From Brevibacillus sp. (GTDB lineage Bacteria > Bacillota > Bacilli > Brevibacillales > Brevibacillaceae), in the NCBI GenBank assembly GCA_029240815.1, contig JARDZO010000097.1, positions 1 through 17,739 of the forward strand: DNA of 17,739 bases, written 5' to 3'. Both the position numbers and the translations under genes were made by a program. Shown in pieces: positions 16,481 through 17,739 of the stretch (position 1 is the stretch's first letter; every line of letters starts with the position of its first letter). The notes beneath the pieces are model-generated. The model was not told the origin of the DNA and searched no databases. It saw only the letters and a list, made by a program, of their open reading frames with translations.

Positions 16481-16920
16481 GAAAAATCCTCCCCCTCATG
16501 AATACGCCTTGCTGGTATCGTTGTTTCTTTCATTTCGTAAGTGATCCTGAATGCTTCATGTACACGCAACGCCTGCAGCTTGTCCGATTGCCATGCAGTG
16601 GCCATCAGGCGAGTAGAGGCATTGGCAAAATGTATGGTGGATATCGATCTCCCTGCATCAAATGCTTCTCAGTCAAAACAAACTCGGCTACGAATCTTTC
16701 TCGATTCCCGGACGCGATTTGTGTAATAATTTCACTTAAATCGGAATCTTAGAAGCCTAGAATCTTGTCGCGCAGAAACCTGCTGTACCCTATACTGGAT
16801 TACTTCTTCCCTCTATTTCTGCCTCTGTCATTTCCTTGGTATCGAACATCTTCAATGCCACCTCATGTCTATACCCTTTGTTGAAATTTCAGTGATCCAT
16901 TTACGCTCCCCTGCCTGAAT
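16477..16920 (-). pseudogene. Decayed protein-coding gene upstream of tctC, family not recognised
   Basis: Reading the minus strand from 16920 to 16477, protein-like pieces appear in turn in different frames: QAGERKWITEISTKGID (from 16917), then KMFDTKEMTEAEIEGRS ending near 16800, then IGYSRFLRDKILGF before a TAA at 16749-16751. DLSEIITQIASGNRERFVAE follows (same frame, after that stop), and finally a frame open from 16668 to 16477 with ISTIHFANASTRLMATAW and HEAFRITYEMKETTIPARR. The last frame ends in TGA overlapping the tctC ATG. AGGAGGTGACC (16938-16928) before an ATT at 16920 may be the old ribosome site with a mutated start. GGGGAG before an ATG at 16900 is an alternative. I cannot name the enzyme. 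Sequencing error is an alternative to decay. Confidence 0.5.
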
Positions 16921-17066
16921 GTTGTGAGGTCACCTCCTGATTGAATGCAAAAGCCGCCGTTCTATGCGATCCTGTCAGATCGATCTTTAGCGTTTTCATT
17001 TTTGCCATGAAATGTTCGCATTTTATTTGATGTATTCAGTTTAATTTCAAATTTCCGTCAATTAAG

Positions 17067-17108
17067 AATAATATTACGCTATTATTTTTAAAGTTCAATC
17101 TATATAAT
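17067..17108. promoter_or_regulatory. Dyad and divergent promoter-like elements between lysR remnant and tct genes
   Basis: AATAATA (17067-17073) and TATTATT (17080-17086) form a perfect 7-bp inverted repeat with a 6-nt spacer, the kind of A/T dyad LysR-type regulators bind. On the minus strand TTGAAC (17098-17093) and TAATAT (17076-17071), 16 nt apart, could be a tct-direction promoter. On the + strand TATAAT (17103-17108) could serve the LysR gene. The region is very A/T-rich, so chance matches are likely. The rest of 16921-17066 contains only a short frame starting MAKMKTLKIDLTG, which I cannot support as a gene. Confidence 0.35.
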
Positions 17109-17137
17109 CATAGCAATAAATAGAAAGCTGGTGTTTT

Positions 17138-17521
17138 ATGGAATTGCATCAGTTGCATTAGGTCATTGAAATAGCCAAGACCAATCATTTTACGCGGGCG
17201 GCTGAGGAGATCTGTGTCTTTCAGTCAACACTCTCTCAACAAGTGACGAAATTGGAGGAAGAGCTCGGGGGTAAATTGTTCGATCGTACGACACGAACCG
17301 TGATGCCTACTCCCGCCGGAGAAGAGTTTATCTTCTATGACAAACGAATCTTGTCCGATATAGAAAGAGCAAAGAATCGCATGCACGTATAAGCGGGGCT
17401 TGCAAAAGGGAAGATCAAAATCGGAGCCATCAACTGCCTCGAACTTATTTTTCGCGACCATAAGAAGTTCTTCGAATCATCAGGATGGGTAAATGGAAAA
17501 AAATGGATTATATATAAATGA
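17138..17521 (+). pseudogene. LysR-family regulator, truncated and interrupted by stops
   Basis: The frame from the ATG at 17138 reads MELHQLH, TAG, VIEIAKTNHFTRAAEEICVF, QSTLSQQVTKLEEELGGKLF and DRTTRTVMPTPAGEEF, a clear LysR-type helix-turn-helix and linker helix (residues 1-60). A second in-frame stop (TAA 17390-17392) follows KNRMHV, then AGLAKGKIKIGAINCLE, the start of the effector domain. Similarity is lost after about 17450, and the frame ends at 17519-17521. Both stops sit where tyrosine is plausible (TAT/TAC to TAG or TAA). About 200 residues of effector domain are missing. It diverges from the tct genes, the usual place for their regulator. Confidence 0.85.
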
Positions 17522-17596
17522 AGTGGCTTTCTCTTGATTCATTTTAAGGGAAGGTCACAGTTCGTCTTTACCTATATAGAGTCCTCCAACTTTTAG

Positions 17597-17739
17597 AAAA
17601 CGGAAAGGTCCGATTGGAAATGGCCCGTATTCGCCCTGATTGCGCGATCTTGGCAAATTTCGCTGATCAGTGCTGGTTTGTTTCTGCCCATTGCATATTA
17701 CTTTGGGGGAGCCAATAATGCCTATCAGCTCATTGGCTT
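17597..17739 (+). pseudogene. Membrane-protein fragment, cut by window edge
   Basis: After a TAG at 17594-17596 this frame is open to the window end and reads KTERSDWKWPVFALIARSWQ then ISLISAGLFLPIAYYFGGAN and NAYQLIG. A basic/aromatic stretch followed by a long hydrophobic segment suggests an internal or N-terminal piece of a transporter. No start codon or SD site is seen, and the region before it (17522-17596) shows nothing I recognise. It may be a remnant like the neighbouring LysR gene, or the frame may continue intact beyond the window. The family is not assigned. Confidence 0.3.

Noticed and set aside
16498..16752. Plus-strand frame of 84 codons upstream of tctC
   Set aside because: The opposite strand gives more protein-like pieces and ends in ATGA overlap with tctC, so the plus-strand frame is taken as a shadow.
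16985..16998. cre-like sequence CTTTAGCGTTTTCA upstream of the tct genes
   Set aside because: Two of 14 consensus positions fail at one end, and it overlaps a possible coding remnant. Too weak to call catabolite control.
1..17739. CRISPR array, tRNA/rRNA genes, insertion sequences or prophage genes
   Set aside because: No regularly spaced repeats, cloverleaf-type sequences, transposase motifs or terminal inverted repeats were noticed by eye.

Overview
The window looks like chromosomal DNA of a Gram-positive, low-to-middle GC Firmicute of the Bacillales. Brevibacillus or a close relative is my best guess. The reasons are near-consensus Shine-Dalgarno (SD) sites before almost every gene, the Bacillus-type order rbsR-K-D-A-C-B, lipoprotein rather than periplasmic binding proteins, and a cre-like operator. 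The genus is inferred from gene content and was not tested by a search.

Region 1 (1-3631, + strand) is a 2-aminoethylphosphonate (AEP) catabolic cluster: the 3' end of phnX, complete phnW, a saccharopine-dehydrogenase-like NAD(P)-binding protein and a DeoR-family regulator, closed by a hairpin terminator. PhnW converts AEP plus pyruvate to phosphonoacetaldehyde plus alanine, and PhnX splits phosphonoacetaldehyde to acetaldehyde plus phosphate. The role of the dehydrogenase-like protein is unknown and is the most interesting functional question here.

Region 2 (3724-7172, + strand) is a separate transcription unit with its own extended -10 promoter. It encodes a fused glyoxalase (VOC)-Nudix protein, a nitronate monooxygenase and N-acetylglucosamine-6-phosphate deacetylase (nagA). 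It ends in a strong hairpin with a T-run on both strands. On the opposite strand, running into that hairpin, is the 5' stump of a lost VOC-family gene.

Region 3 (7317-13290, + strand) is a complete ribose operon, rbsRKDACB. It has a clear promoter and two palindromic operators 55 bp apart that fit both a ribose repressor site and the CcpA cre consensus. A terminator follows rbsB. The ABC transporter (RbsB-C-A) imports ribose, RbsD interconverts its ring forms, RbsK phosphorylates it and RbsR represses the operon.

Region 4 (13325-17739) runs mainly on the minus strand and looks more A/T-rich by eye. It holds an intact tripartite tricarboxylate transporter set (tctC-tctB-tctA). Upstream lie a badly decayed coding sequence whose stop codon overlaps the tctC start, a divergent LysR-family pseudogene with in-frame stops, and a fragment of a possible membrane protein cut by the window edge. 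The transporter appears to have lost the gene before it and its regulator, unless the right end has poor sequence quality.
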